From assembly GCA_905215015.1 (NCBI GenBank), contig CAJMOS010000062.1, positions 1-17,697 of the forward strand: DNA of 17,697 nucleotides, written 5' to 3'. The notes under the pieces were generated by a model. The model saw nothing but the letters and a program-made list of their open reading frames with translations, was not told the origin of the DNA and made no database searches. Of the stretch, positions 7,625-14,590 are shown piece after piece. This DNA comes from an uncultured bacterium (GTDB taxonomy: Bacteria; Spirochaetota; Spirochaetia; Sphaerochaetales; Sphaerochaetaceae). The translations under genes and the position numbers were made by a program. Numbering within the stretch: the first letter of the stretch is position 1; each line of letters begins with the position of its first letter.

Positions 7625-9169
7625 ATGAAAAAAGCTTTGACAATCGCTATGGCGTTGCTGCTTGCCAGCTCCGCCCTGTTCGCGACGGGTGCGAAGGAAC
7701 AGCCCGCCGCTGCAGCTGCTCCCGCTACCGACCAGTCGGGCATTCCCGCCCACAAGTCGGACCTGATCATCGGCTCGGCAGCCGATATCAACAATCTGGA
7801 CCTGCAGAAGCAGCAGGACCAGATCAACAACATCGTCCTGAAGACGACCCACCAGACGCTGGTGCGTTTCACCAATGAAGGAACCTTCGTCCCCGAGCTG
7901 GCCACCAGCTGGGAGTACAAGGACGATACCCACCTGGTCTTCCATCTCGACCCGAGGGCCAAGTTCAACGACGGCACCCCGCTGACCGCGGAAGACGTGA
8001 AGTTCACCTACGACATGGCCATGAACAGCTACGTCGCCTCCGCCCTTGCCGGCCTTGTCTCCACCACCGTGGTCGACGAGCATACCGTCGAGCTGGAGAT
8101 CGAGAAATACAACAACGAGTTCATCGCCTCCATCGCCAGCGTGCCCCTCTCGATCCAGAGCAAGCATGCCTACGAGAGCGGCATGAAGGATCCGTACTAT
8201 GTGGGAAGCGGCCCGTACATGTTCGACGAATGGGTCCAGGGCGAGTACTGCCGCGTGAAGAAGAACCCCAACTACTGGCGTGACGACCCGGGTGTCTCCG
8301 ACACCATCACCTTCCGCCCGATCATCGAGGATTCCAGCCGCGTCATCGCGCTGCAGAACGGTGAGATCGATGTGTGCGTCAACCCGCCGATCAACGAGCT
8401 CTCCTTCCTGCAGGACGACAAGAACATCACGGTCTTCGAGCGTGCCGGAAGCCGTCTGTTCTACTTTGCCTTCAACGTCTCCAAGGCTCCCTGGGACAAC
8501 CAGAAGCTGCGCCAGGCCGTCGCCTGCGCCATCGACCGCGACAGCGTCCTGCAGGTTGCCGTCGACGGGAAGGGTACTCCTCAGACGACCATCCTGAACC
8601 GCGGCCTGTGGGGATTCTATGACGAGATGCCGGGTTTCCCGTATGACGTCGAGCGCGCCAAGAAGCTGATGGCCGAGGCCGGCTATCCCAACGGCGGCAT
8701 CAAGACGACGCTTCTGATCGCCAACAGCTCCCCCTACACCAACATCGCCCAGGTCATCCAGGCCAACCTGAAGGTGATCGGCATCGACGTCGAGATCCAG
8801 ATGGTCGACGACGCGACCCTGAAATCCACCTGCAAGGCCGGTACCCAGGACCTGTACCTGTGGAGATGGAACGAGGACTCGAAGGTCGACTTCGTCTACC
8901 GCGACCTCTTCTACACCGGCAGTGGCAGCAACTACCATCACTACAGCAACAAGCGTGCGGACGAGCTGACCGACCTGGTGGCTACCGAGAAGGACCAGGA
9001 CAAGCGCATGCAGGATGGCATCGAGCTGCAGAAGCTGCTCGTCGAGGAATGCCCCCAGGTGCCTTTGTACATCGCAAACCTGGTCATCGCCTACAACAAG
9101 AACCTGAAGGGTGAGCGCCTCTTCGGTGGTGGAAACCACGACTGGTCTCACGCGTACATCGCAAAATAA
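7625..9169 (+). CDS. ABC transporter periplasmic solute-binding protein, family 5
   Basis: Captures the solute in the periplasm and delivers it to the DppB/DppC permease pair encoded downstream. The 514 residues are a normal size for the SBP_bac_5 (DppA/OppA/NikA) family. Seen: an N-terminal signal peptide (positively charged MKKA start, hydrophobic core to about residue 20, likely cleavage near AT-GAKE) with no lipobox Cys, so the mature protein should be soluble; then the family landmarks LATSWEY, FHLDPRAKFNDGTPLTAEDVKFTY, YVGSGPY, LRQAVACAIDRD and a C-terminal VEECPQVPLYIANLVIAYN. ATG at 7625 has AAGGAG 6 bases upstream; the same frame is open further upstream but without support. Family members carry peptides, but also nickel, opines, sugars and other solutes, so 'peptide' should not be assumed. 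Confidence 0.93.
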   Translation: MKKALTIAMALLLASSALFATGAKEQPAAAAAPATDQSGIPAHKSDLIIGSAADINNLDLQKQQDQINNIVLKTTHQTLVRFTNEGTFVPELATSWEYKDDTHLVFHLDPRAKFNDGTPLTAEDVKFTYDMAMNSYVASALAGLVSTTVVDEHTVELEIEKYNNEFIASIASVPLSIQSKHAYESGMKDPYYVGSGPYMFDEWVQGEYCRVKKNPNYWRDDPGVSDTITFRPIIEDSSRVIALQNGEIDVCVNPPINELSFLQDDKNITVFERAGSRLFYFAFNVSKAPWDNQKLRQAVACAIDRDSVLQVAVDGKGTPQTTILNRGLWGFYDEMPGFPYDVERAKKLMAEAGYPNGGIKTTLLIANSSPYTNIAQVIQANLKVIGIDVEIQMVDDATLKSTCKAGTQDLYLWRWNEDSKVDFVYRDLFYTGSGSNYHHYSNKRADELTDLVATEKDQDKRMQDGIELQKLLVEECPQVPLYIANLVIAYNKNLKGERLFGGGNHDWSHAYIAK

Positions 9170-9183
9170 CCTATTTTTCCAAT

Positions 9184-9207
9184 CCCCTCGTCCGCATGAC
9201 GGGCGGG
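9184..9207 (+). other. Stem-loop between binding-protein and permease genes
   Basis: CCCCTCGTC (9184-9192) pairs with GACGGGCGGGG (9198 on) around a 5-base loop, with one G-T pair and one bulged C, giving about nine pairs. No T tract follows, so it is not a typical terminator. Its position right after the binding-protein stop fits an element that protects the upstream mRNA or dampens read-through, a common way to make more binding protein than permease. Confidence 0.5.
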
Positions 9208-9232
9208 GGGATGTCATTGCAAGGAGTGTCCG

Positions 9233-10168
9233 ATGTTTCGTTACGTACTCAAGCGCCTGGTGCTGATGATCCCGGTGATTCTTGTAACGAGTCTTTTGAT
9301 TTATTTCGCCATGAGCCTGACCGGAGGCGATCCTGCCGTTTTCCTTGCGCCGGAGAACGCGACCGACGCCCAGATCCAGCAGATCCGGGTAGATCTCGGC
9401 CTTACGGAAAGTTTTCCCATCCGGTATCTGAAATACATGGCAGGCATGCTGCACGGTGACCTTGGAACCTCCTATGTCACCAAGCGCGATGTGTTCCGCA
9501 CCTTCATCGAGCGCCTTCCCAACACCATGCAGCTCGCCGGTGCCTCTGTCTTGATCGCCACGCTGATCGCGCTGCCCTTGGGCATCTACACCGCGATCCA
9601 CGAGAATACCTGGAAGGACACCTTGGGCATGATTTTCGCCCTGTTCGGTGTCTCCATGCCCAACTTCTGGCTTGGACTGATGCTGATCATCGTGTTCTCC
9701 CTGAAGCTGAAGTGGTTCCCGTCGGGAGGCAAGAGCGGTCCGCTGTCGCTGGTCCTGCCGGCGCTTACCGTCGGCCTTGGCCTTGCCGCGCTGATCACCC
9801 GTACGACCCGCTCCTCGATGCTGGACGTGATCCGCCAGGACTACATCCGCACCGCCCGGGCAAAAGGTTGCTCGGAGAAGCGCGTCATCAGGCGCCACGC
9901 GCTGCCCAACGCGCTGATCCCCATCATCACCGTCATCGGCATGCAGTTGTCCAACGTCATGACCGGAAGCGTCCTTGCCGAGTCGGTCTTTTCCTGGCCG
10001 GGCATCGGCCGCCTGATCTTCGAGTCGATCAGCAAGCGTGACACTCCCATGGTCACCGGCTCGATCATCATGTGCTCCATGCTGATGGTGCTGATCAACC
10101 TGTTGGTCGACATCGTCTACGCGTTCTTCGACCCGCGCATCAAGGCGCAGTACACGCACAAGGGGTGA
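9233..10168 (+). CDS. dppB: Dipeptide/oligopeptide-type ABC transporter permease (DppB family)
   Basis: First of two membrane subunits forming the translocation path. The 311 residues and order of elements fit DppB/OppB: an N-terminal transmembrane helix (about 9-29), a long periplasmic segment with the family motif LGLTESFPIRYLKYMAGMLHGDLG, five further membrane segments, and the cytoplasmic EAA loop DYIRTARAKGCSEKRVIRRH (about 203-222) that docks on the ATPases. AAGGAG lies 6 bases before the ATG. It follows the binding-protein gene by 63 bases and precedes dppC by 4, which fits co-expression. The symbol denotes the family; the solute is unknown. Confidence 0.93.
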   Translation: MFRYVLKRLVLMIPVILVTSLLIYFAMSLTGGDPAVFLAPENATDAQIQQIRVDLGLTESFPIRYLKYMAGMLHGDLGTSYVTKRDVFRTFIERLPNTMQLAGASVLIATLIALPLGIYTAIHENTWKDTLGMIFALFGVSMPNFWLGLMLIIVFSLKLKWFPSGGKSGPLSLVLPALTVGLGLAALITRTTRSSMLDVIRQDYIRTARAKGCSEKRVIRRHALPNALIPIITVIGMQLSNVMTGSVLAESVFSWPGIGRLIFESISKRDTPMVTGSIIMCSMLMVLINLLVDIVYAFFDPRIKAQYTHKG

Positions 10169-10172
10169 GGTT

Positions 10173-11060
10173 ATGGAAGAAAGCAAGAAACAAGAAGAAC
10201 AGCCTTTGAAGAGCAGGACGCTTCTTCAGGAAACCTGGCGCAGGCTTCTGAAGAACAAGGGCGCGGTGGTGGGAATGGTGTTCCTGCTCTGCCTGATTGC
10301 CGCCGCGATCCTCAGCGGATTCATTTTCGATTACGACACCCAGGTGATCGGACAGAACATCAAGGAACGCCTGCAGTGGCCGAGCCGGGAACACATCTTC
10401 GGTACCGACGAGCTGGGGCGCGACATCTTCATCCGCCTGCTCTACGGGGCGAGATACAGCCTGGTCATCGGTTGCGGCTCGGTCTTCATCGGTCTGGTCA
10501 TCGGCGTCATTTTCGGGGCCCTTGCCGGTTTCTACGGCGGGGTGATCGACCAGGTCGTCATGCGCATCAACGACATGCTCTACGCGGTGCCCAACATCAT
10601 GATCGCCGTCGTCGTGGTCAGTCTTTTGGGAACCAGCACCTTCAACCTGTTGCTGGCCCTCTGCGTCACCTGCGCGACGGGCTTCGTGCGCATCACCCGT
10701 GCCGCGGTCATGACCATCAGGGGCCAGGAGTATGTGGAGAGCGCCTATGCGATGGGGCTTCCTACCTGGAAGGTGATTGCCAGGCACATCATCCCCAACT
10801 GCCTTTCCCCGATCATCGTGCAGGTGACCCTGCTCATCGGCACCACGATCATCAATGCCTCCAGCCTGTCCTTCCTCGGAATCGGCGTTCCGAGCCCGGC
10901 TCCGGAGTGGGGGGCGATGCTCTCGTCGGGGCGCAGCCAGATCCGCAACGCTCCATACATCTGCGTCATTCCGGGCCTTGCGATCATGTTCACCGTTCTG
11001 GCGTTGAACCTGCTCGGTGACGGTCTGCGCGACGCGCTCGATCCGAAGTTGAAGAAGTAG
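10173..11060 (+). CDS. dppC: Dipeptide/oligopeptide-type ABC transporter permease (DppC family)
   Basis: Second membrane subunit, 295 residues. Seen: the N-terminal OppC/DppC segment (WRRLLKNKGAVVGMVFLLCL, about residues 18-37), the hallmark HIFGTDELGRDIFIRLLYGAR, then five membrane helices with the EAA loop EYVESAYAMGLPTWKVIARH (about 187-206) and a family-typical end SFLGIGVPSPAPEWGAML...LNLLGDGLRDALDP. The gene begins 4 bases after the dppB stop with its ribosome binding site (GGGGTGAGG) overlapping that stop, so the two are translationally coupled. It is followed after 10 bases by dppD. Confidence 0.94.
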   Translation: MEESKKQEEQPLKSRTLLQETWRRLLKNKGAVVGMVFLLCLIAAAILSGFIFDYDTQVIGQNIKERLQWPSREHIFGTDELGRDIFIRLLYGARYSLVIGCGSVFIGLVIGVIFGALAGFYGGVIDQVVMRINDMLYAVPNIMIAVVVVSLLGTSTFNLLLALCVTCATGFVRITRAAVMTIRGQEYVESAYAMGLPTWKVIARHIIPNCLSPIIVQVTLLIGTTIINASSLSFLGIGVPSPAPEWGAMLSSGRSQIRNAPYICVIPGLAIMFTVLALNLLGDGLRDALDPKLKK

Positions 11061-11070
11061 GAGCACCGGT

Positions 11071-12060
11071 ATGGAAGAAAAGAAGGAAGTCCTTTTGGAC
11101 GTGAAGAACCTGAGAGTCGAGTACGATACGGATGCCGGAGTGGTCTATGCGGTCAACGGCATCAGCTTCAAGATCGGCAAGAAGAAGACGCTCGGCCTGG
11201 TCGGCGAGACCGGTGCCGGCAAGACGACGACGGCGTTGTCCATCCTGAACCTGGTTCCCGATCCGCCGGGGAAGATCTGCGAGGGAAGCATTCTTCTTGA
11301 CGGACAGGACGTGCTGCGCATGGACGTCCCGCCCTTGGAGAAGATGCGTGGCGACGATGTCGCGATGATCTTCCAGGACCCGATGACGGCGCTGAACCCG
11401 GTCATGACCGTAGGCAGCCAGATTGCCGAGAGCGTCATGCTCCACAACAAGGTCAGCGAGGAAGAGGCGATGAAGCGGGCCAAGGAGATGCTCAAGCTCG
11501 TCGGAATCTCGGAGAGCCGCGCGGGAGATTATCCCCACCAGTTCTCCGGCGGCATGAAGCAGCGTGTCGTCATCGCCATCGCCCTTGCCTGCCATCCCCG
11601 CCTGCTGATCGCCGACGAGCCGACCACCGCCCTTGATGTGACCATCCAGGCGCAGGTGCTTTCGCTGATCAAGCAGCTGATCCAGGACCGCGACATGTCG
11701 ATGCTGCTGATCACCCACGACCTGGGTGTCGTTGCCGAGACCTGCGACGACGTGGCGGTCATGTACAGCGGCAGGATCGTCGAGATCGGTACCGCTGACG
11801 ACGTCTTCAACCACATGCTCCACGATTACACCGTTGGTCTTTTCAACTCCCTGCCCAACCTGCGCAAACGGGGCGAGGAGCTGCAGCCGATCAAAGGCAT
11901 GATGCCGAACCCGATGGAGAAGATCACGGGATGCAGCTTTGCTCCCCGTTGTCCCCACGCGACCGAGCGCTGTTTCCGGGAAATCCCCGAGTTGCTGCCG
12001 GTAAGCGACACCCATCTGGTAGCCTGCCACCGCATCCAGGAGGAAAAGCAGAATGGCTGA
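11071..12060 (+). CDS. dppD: Oligopeptide-type ABC transporter ATPase (DppD family)
   Basis: One of two ATPases that power uptake, 329 residues. Seen: Walker A GETGAGKT (45-52), Q-loop MIFQDP, signature FSGGMKQR (155-162), Walker B LLIADEP (178-184), H-loop THDL, and the C-terminal oligopeptide-transporter extension GCSFAPRCPHATERC with a further Cys near the end (LVACH). The spacing of those Cys residues resembles that of DppD/OppD proteins reported to hold an iron-sulfur cluster. Its stop overlaps the start of dppF by 8 bases, so production of the two subunits is probably coupled. All catalytic motifs are intact. Confidence 0.95.
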   Translation: MEEKKEVLLDVKNLRVEYDTDAGVVYAVNGISFKIGKKKTLGLVGETGAGKTTTALSILNLVPDPPGKICEGSILLDGQDVLRMDVPPLEKMRGDDVAMIFQDPMTALNPVMTVGSQIAESVMLHNKVSEEEAMKRAKEMLKLVGISESRAGDYPHQFSGGMKQRVVIAIALACHPRLLIADEPTTALDVTIQAQVLSLIKQLIQDRDMSMLLITHDLGVVAETCDDVAVMYSGRIVEIGTADDVFNHMLHDYTVGLFNSLPNLRKRGEELQPIKGMMPNPMEKITGCSFAPRCPHATERCFREIPELLPVSDTHLVACHRIQEEKQNG

Positions 12061-13051
12061 AACGATTCTGAAGGTCGAGAACCTGACCAAGTATTTCACC
12101 ACGCCGCGGGGCATGCTGCACGCGGTCGACGGGGTGAGCTTTTCCGTGGAGAAGGGCAAGACCCTCGGCATTGTCGGCGAGTCCGGGTGTGGCAAGTCCA
12201 CCACCGGAAGGGTGATTTTGAAGCTGATCAACCCGACAAGCGGAAAGATTGTTTTCGACGGGAAGGACATCACCGGCTACAGCGTCAGGCAGATGCGCAA
12301 GCTTCGTGTCCAGATGCAGATGATCTTCCAGGATCCGTTCTCTTCCCTGGATCCCCGCCAGAGCGTCATGCAGCTGATCAGCGAGCCGATCATCGAGCAC
12401 AAGCTGATGCAAGGAAAGGCCGAGATCGAGAAGCGGACGCTGGAGCTGATGGATATCGTCGGCTTGGCGAGGCGGTATGTGAATACCTATCCGCACGAGC
12501 TGGATGGCGGACGGAGGCAGCGTATCGGCATCGCCCGGGCCTTGGCGGTCAATCCCAAGCTGATTGTCTGCGACGAGCCGGTCAGCGCCTTGGATGTCTC
12601 CATCCAGGCGCAGATCCTAAACCTGCTCAAGAGCCTGCAGAAGGAATTCGGCCTGACCTACATCTTCATCACCCACAACCTGGCGGTCGTCAAGTATTTC
12701 TCGGACGACATCGCCGTCATGTATCTGGGACAGATGGTGGAGAAGGCTCCTGCGGACCTGATTTTCGAGCGTCCGCTGCATCCGTATACCAAGGCCTTGC
12801 TCGAGGCGGTTCCCGTGCCTATCGTCGGCAAGGACCGCCCGGCAAGACGGCTGATCCGTGGCGAGATCACCAGTCCGGTGAATCTGCCTGACGAATGCCG
12901 GTTCTGCTCCCGTTGCGACTATACCTGCGACGTGTGCCGAGAGCACGACCCTGCCTTGGTAGAGGTCGAGCCGGACCATTTCGTGGCATGCGCCAGGATC
13001 AGGCGTGTCGAGGATGCCGCGATGGAGAAGACCAGGGGCGACGAGGAATGA
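12053..13051 (+). CDS. dppF: Oligopeptide-type ABC transporter ATPase (DppF family) with LDGGR signature
   Basis: Partner ATPase, 332 residues. Seen: Walker A GESGCGKST (42-50), Q-loop MIFQDPFSSLDPR, Walker B LIVCDEP, H-loop THNL and the C-terminal extension. The signature is LDGGRRQR (150-157) rather than LSGGQ: Asp replaces the Ser that contacts the ATP gamma phosphate and Arg replaces Gln. Since DppD keeps FSGGM, the two composite ATP sites are probably unequal, a known arrangement in ABC heterodimers. The C-terminal extension is unusually Cys-rich (ECRFCSRCDYTCDVC, then VACAR), five Cys within 14 residues plus one later, which suggests metal or iron-sulfur binding. It starts inside dppD, and its ATGA overlap with the next gene shows tight coupling. 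Confidence 0.94.
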   Translation: MAETILKVENLTKYFTTPRGMLHAVDGVSFSVEKGKTLGIVGESGCGKSTTGRVILKLINPTSGKIVFDGKDITGYSVRQMRKLRVQMQMIFQDPFSSLDPRQSVMQLISEPIIEHKLMQGKAEIEKRTLELMDIVGLARRYVNTYPHELDGGRRQRIGIARALAVNPKLIVCDEPVSALDVSIQAQILNLLKSLQKEFGLTYIFITHNLAVVKYFSDDIAVMYLGQMVEKAPADLIFERPLHPYTKALLEAVPVPIVGKDRPARRLIRGEITSPVNLPDECRFCSRCDYTCDVCREHDPALVEVEPDHFVACARIRRVEDAAMEKTRGDEE

Positions 13052-13497
13052 GCATCGCCTTGGCGCTGGACGTGGTCATGTGCGTCCTGAGCATCTGGAT
13101 GCTCGCCACGTCCTGGCGTGAATGGAAGGTGCGCCACCATGGCAAGACGCGGAAGGCGGAGATCATAGCCGTCAAGCACGCGATTCCGACCGGGTGGCAT
13201 AAGTTCCATGGGAGGGTGGACGGTTCGTTCGATTGCGACTATGTGCTCACCGTTTCGGTGGAGGGCAGGAATCCGGTCGAGCTGATTGTCCGCTCCCGCA
13301 TGCGCGTCCTGGGCGGAAACCGGGTATTCCGGTATGCACCGGGGGACAAGGTCGACGTCCTGTATCTGGAAACATACCCGAAGAGCGCGCTTCCTGTGGA
13401 GGGGAGCCGCGGGGGCGGGTTGGCGCCGGTATGGCTGTGGGGATTCTGCACGGTCACCACATTCGCGATCGGCCTGTACATGGTCGTCGCTCGATAA
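13048..13497 (+). CDS. Small two-helix membrane protein, DUF3592-like
   Basis: Predicted 149-residue protein. Seen: an N-terminal transmembrane helix (about 2-20), a basic stretch (REWKVRHHGKTRK), a beta-rich domain of about 95 residues with AEIIAV...DCDYVLTVSVEGRNPVELIVRSRM and a YAPGDKVDVLYL segment, then a C-terminal helix (about 128-147). This helix-soluble domain-helix layout with GDKVDVLY fits DUF3592 proteins, whose function is not established. The start ATG overlaps the dppF stop as ATGA, so it belongs to the transporter operon; a longer open frame starting inside dppF is rejected for that reason. Possible roles are assembly or stability of the transporter, or a separate envelope function. 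Confidence 0.75.
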   Translation: MSIALALDVVMCVLSIWMLATSWREWKVRHHGKTRKAEIIAVKHAIPTGWHKFHGRVDGSFDCDYVLTVSVEGRNPVELIVRSRMRVLGGNRVFRYAPGDKVDVLYLETYPKSALPVEGSRGGGLAPVWLWGFCTVTTFAIGLYMVVAR

Positions 13498-13508
13498 GGA
13501 GAAGAATG

Positions 13509-14228
13509 ATGTACGTATATGGACATAGAGGGTTCTCGGGAAAGTATCCGGAGAACACGATGCTCGCTTTCCAGAAGGCGGAGGAACTTGGTTGCGATGG
13601 TGTCGAGCTGGACGTCCACTTGAGCAAGGATGGGGAGCTGATGGTCATCCATGACGAGAAGCTCGCCAGGACCACCGGCAAAGAGGGTGTGGTCAGCGAC
13701 TACACGAGGAGCGAGCTCGAGCGCATCAAGGCGTCCAAGACGAAGGACGACGCCTACGATGTGACGATTCCTTCCTTCGAGGAGTACTGCGCCTTTGCCC
13801 AGAAGAGCAAGATGGTGACCAATATCGAGATCAAGACGAACCGCAGCTGGTACGTTGATATCGAGAAGAAAACCATCGCGATGGTCCGCCGCTTCGGCCT
13901 GGAGGACAAGGTGATCTTCAGCTCATTCAACTGGCTGTCCGCCGTGCGCTGCAAGAGTCTGGCTCCCGCGATTCCGTGCGGCCTGCTCTACGAGGAGACT
14001 CCGGTCAGGCACCTGGCCTATCAGGCGGTCGACCATGGGATGCAGTTCCTTCACCCAGACTTCGTGCTGCTCAACGACGAGGTGGTCGAGGAGTGCGGGA
14101 AGCTCGGCATCGGGCTGAACGTCTGGACCATCAACGACGAGGAGCGGATGCGCAAGCTGATGGCATGGAACGTGCGAGGGGTAATCTCCAACAATCCCGA
14201 CATGTGCCTTCGTCTTCTTGGCCGGTAA
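13509..14228 (+). CDS. Glycerophosphodiester phosphodiesterase (GDPD family)
   Basis: Hydrolyses glycerophosphodiesters to sn-glycerol 3-phosphate and an alcohol, with a divalent metal. 239 residues, no signal peptide, so cytosolic and UgpQ-like. Seen: the catalytic HRG motif (H6, R7) followed by YPENT, the metal-binding pair in GVELDVHLSKDGELMVIHD (E33, D35, H48), a later acidic ligand in NIEIKTN, and the C-terminal GLNVWTINDE segment of the TIM-barrel. Start choice: ATG at 13509 has GGAG 7 bases upstream; ATG at 13506 is only 4 bases away from it and would add one Met. The gene lies 11 bases after the DUF3592-like gene and is probably the last gene of the transporter operon, which suggests that imported solute, or a product of it, is a glycerophosphodiester; alternatively it acts on recycled phospholipid head groups. 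Confidence 0.92.
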   Translation: MYVYGHRGFSGKYPENTMLAFQKAEELGCDGVELDVHLSKDGELMVIHDEKLARTTGKEGVVSDYTRSELERIKASKTKDDAYDVTIPSFEEYCAFAQKSKMVTNIEIKTNRSWYVDIEKKTIAMVRRFGLEDKVIFSSFNWLSAVRCKSLAPAIPCGLLYEETPVRHLAYQAVDHGMQFLHPDFVLLNDEVVEECGKLGIGLNVWTINDEERMRKLMAWNVRGVISNNPDMCLRLLGR

Positions 14229-14240
14229 ATGGCCTTTTTT
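14220..14240 (+). terminator. Candidate terminator of the transporter operon
   Basis: GGCC (14220-14223), a 7-base loop holding the TAA stop, GGCC (14231-14234) and then TTTTTT. The T tract is good but the stem is only 4 bp, so it may be weak. Confidence 0.45.
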
Positions 14241-14251
14241 CCGCTTTGCCC

Positions 14252-14281
14252 TTTACATAAAATGGCAAATTGTGGTATAAG
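14252..14281 (+). promoter_or_regulatory. Promoter of the tRNA-Lys/tRNA-Glu unit
   Basis: TTTACA (14252-14257), an 18-base spacer and TATAAG (14276-14281), 15 bases before the first tRNA. An inverted repeat TTTGCC (14245-14250) and GGCAAA (14264-14269) flanks the -35 box. Confidence 0.6.
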
Positions 14282-14296
14282 TGGCTTGTTTCGAGC

Positions 14297-14369
14297 GGGC
14301 CGCTAGCTCAGTTGGTAGAGCAACGCCCTTTTAAGGCGTGGGTCGAAGGTCCGAATCCTTCGCGGCTCA
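14297..14369 (+). tRNA. tRNA-Lys (anticodon TTT)
   Basis: Folds as a full 73-base cloverleaf. Acceptor GGGCCGC pairs with GCGGCTC (one G-T pair), D stem GCTC/GAGC, anticodon stem ACGCC/GGCGT around loop CTTTTAA with anticodon TTT, T stem GAAGG/CCTTC. The discriminator base is A. CCA is not encoded. Confidence 0.97.
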
Positions 14370-14377
14370 CATCGCCT

Positions 14378-14449
14378 GTCTCCATCGTCTAGGGGTTAGG
14401 ACATGAGATTTTCATTCTCAGAACACTGGTTCGATTCCAGTTGGAGATG
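14378..14449 (+). tRNA. tRNA-Glu (anticodon TTC)
   Basis: A 72-base cloverleaf. Acceptor GTCTCCA pairs with TGGAGAT (one G-T pair), anticodon stem TGAGA/TCTCA around loop TTTTCAT with anticodon TTC, T stem ACTGG/CCAGT with loop TTCGATT, and discriminator G. CCA is not encoded. It starts 8 bases after tRNA-Lys, so the two are co-transcribed. Its 3' end faces the presumed integrated remnant. Confidence 0.97.
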
Positions 14450-14458
14450 CTAAGCCTT

Positions 14459-14489
14459 GGGTCTTGCAGGGAACTGCAGGACCCTTTTT
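14459..14489 (+). terminator. Rho-independent terminator of the tRNA unit
   Basis: An 11-bp stem (GGGTCTTGCAG at 14459-14469 with CTGCAGGACCC at 14474-14484, one G-T pair), a 4-base loop GGAA, and TTTTT at 14485-14489. This is the strongest terminator in the window. Confidence 0.92.
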
Positions 14490-14548
14490 ACATCCCTCTA
14501 GGATGCCTTGTGTTTCCGCTTCATCCCACAAAACTCTGATTTGAACCT

Positions 14549-14590
14549 AAAAAGAAACAGCCCAGATTGTCTTTAACAACAGCCTGGGCT
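14549..14590 (-). terminator. Terminator-like hairpin facing left, no gene in front of it
   Basis: On the minus strand AGCCCAG (14590-14584) pairs with CTGGGCT (14565-14559), with a smaller inner TTGT/ACAA stem, and is followed by G and TTTCTTTTT (14557-14549). It would end transcription coming from the right, but no credible minus-strand gene lies upstream within the window. Confidence 0.55.

Noticed and set aside
7511..10186. Open minus-strand frame of 891 codons opposite the binding-protein and dppB genes
   Set aside because: It is antisense to two clearly recognisable genes, has low-complexity Asp/Gly/Val/His-rich composition without a known domain, and is expected as a shadow of high-GC codon use.
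12895..13047. Longer N-terminus for the DUF3592-like protein starting inside dppF
   Set aside because: The extra residues have the composition of an out-of-frame dppF reading, and the ATGA overlap at 13048 is a standard coupled start.
14371..14449. Search for a duplicated tRNA-Glu 3' end as an attachment site
   Set aside because: I found no second copy of the 3' segment of tRNA-Glu up to 17697; if one exists it lies outside the window.
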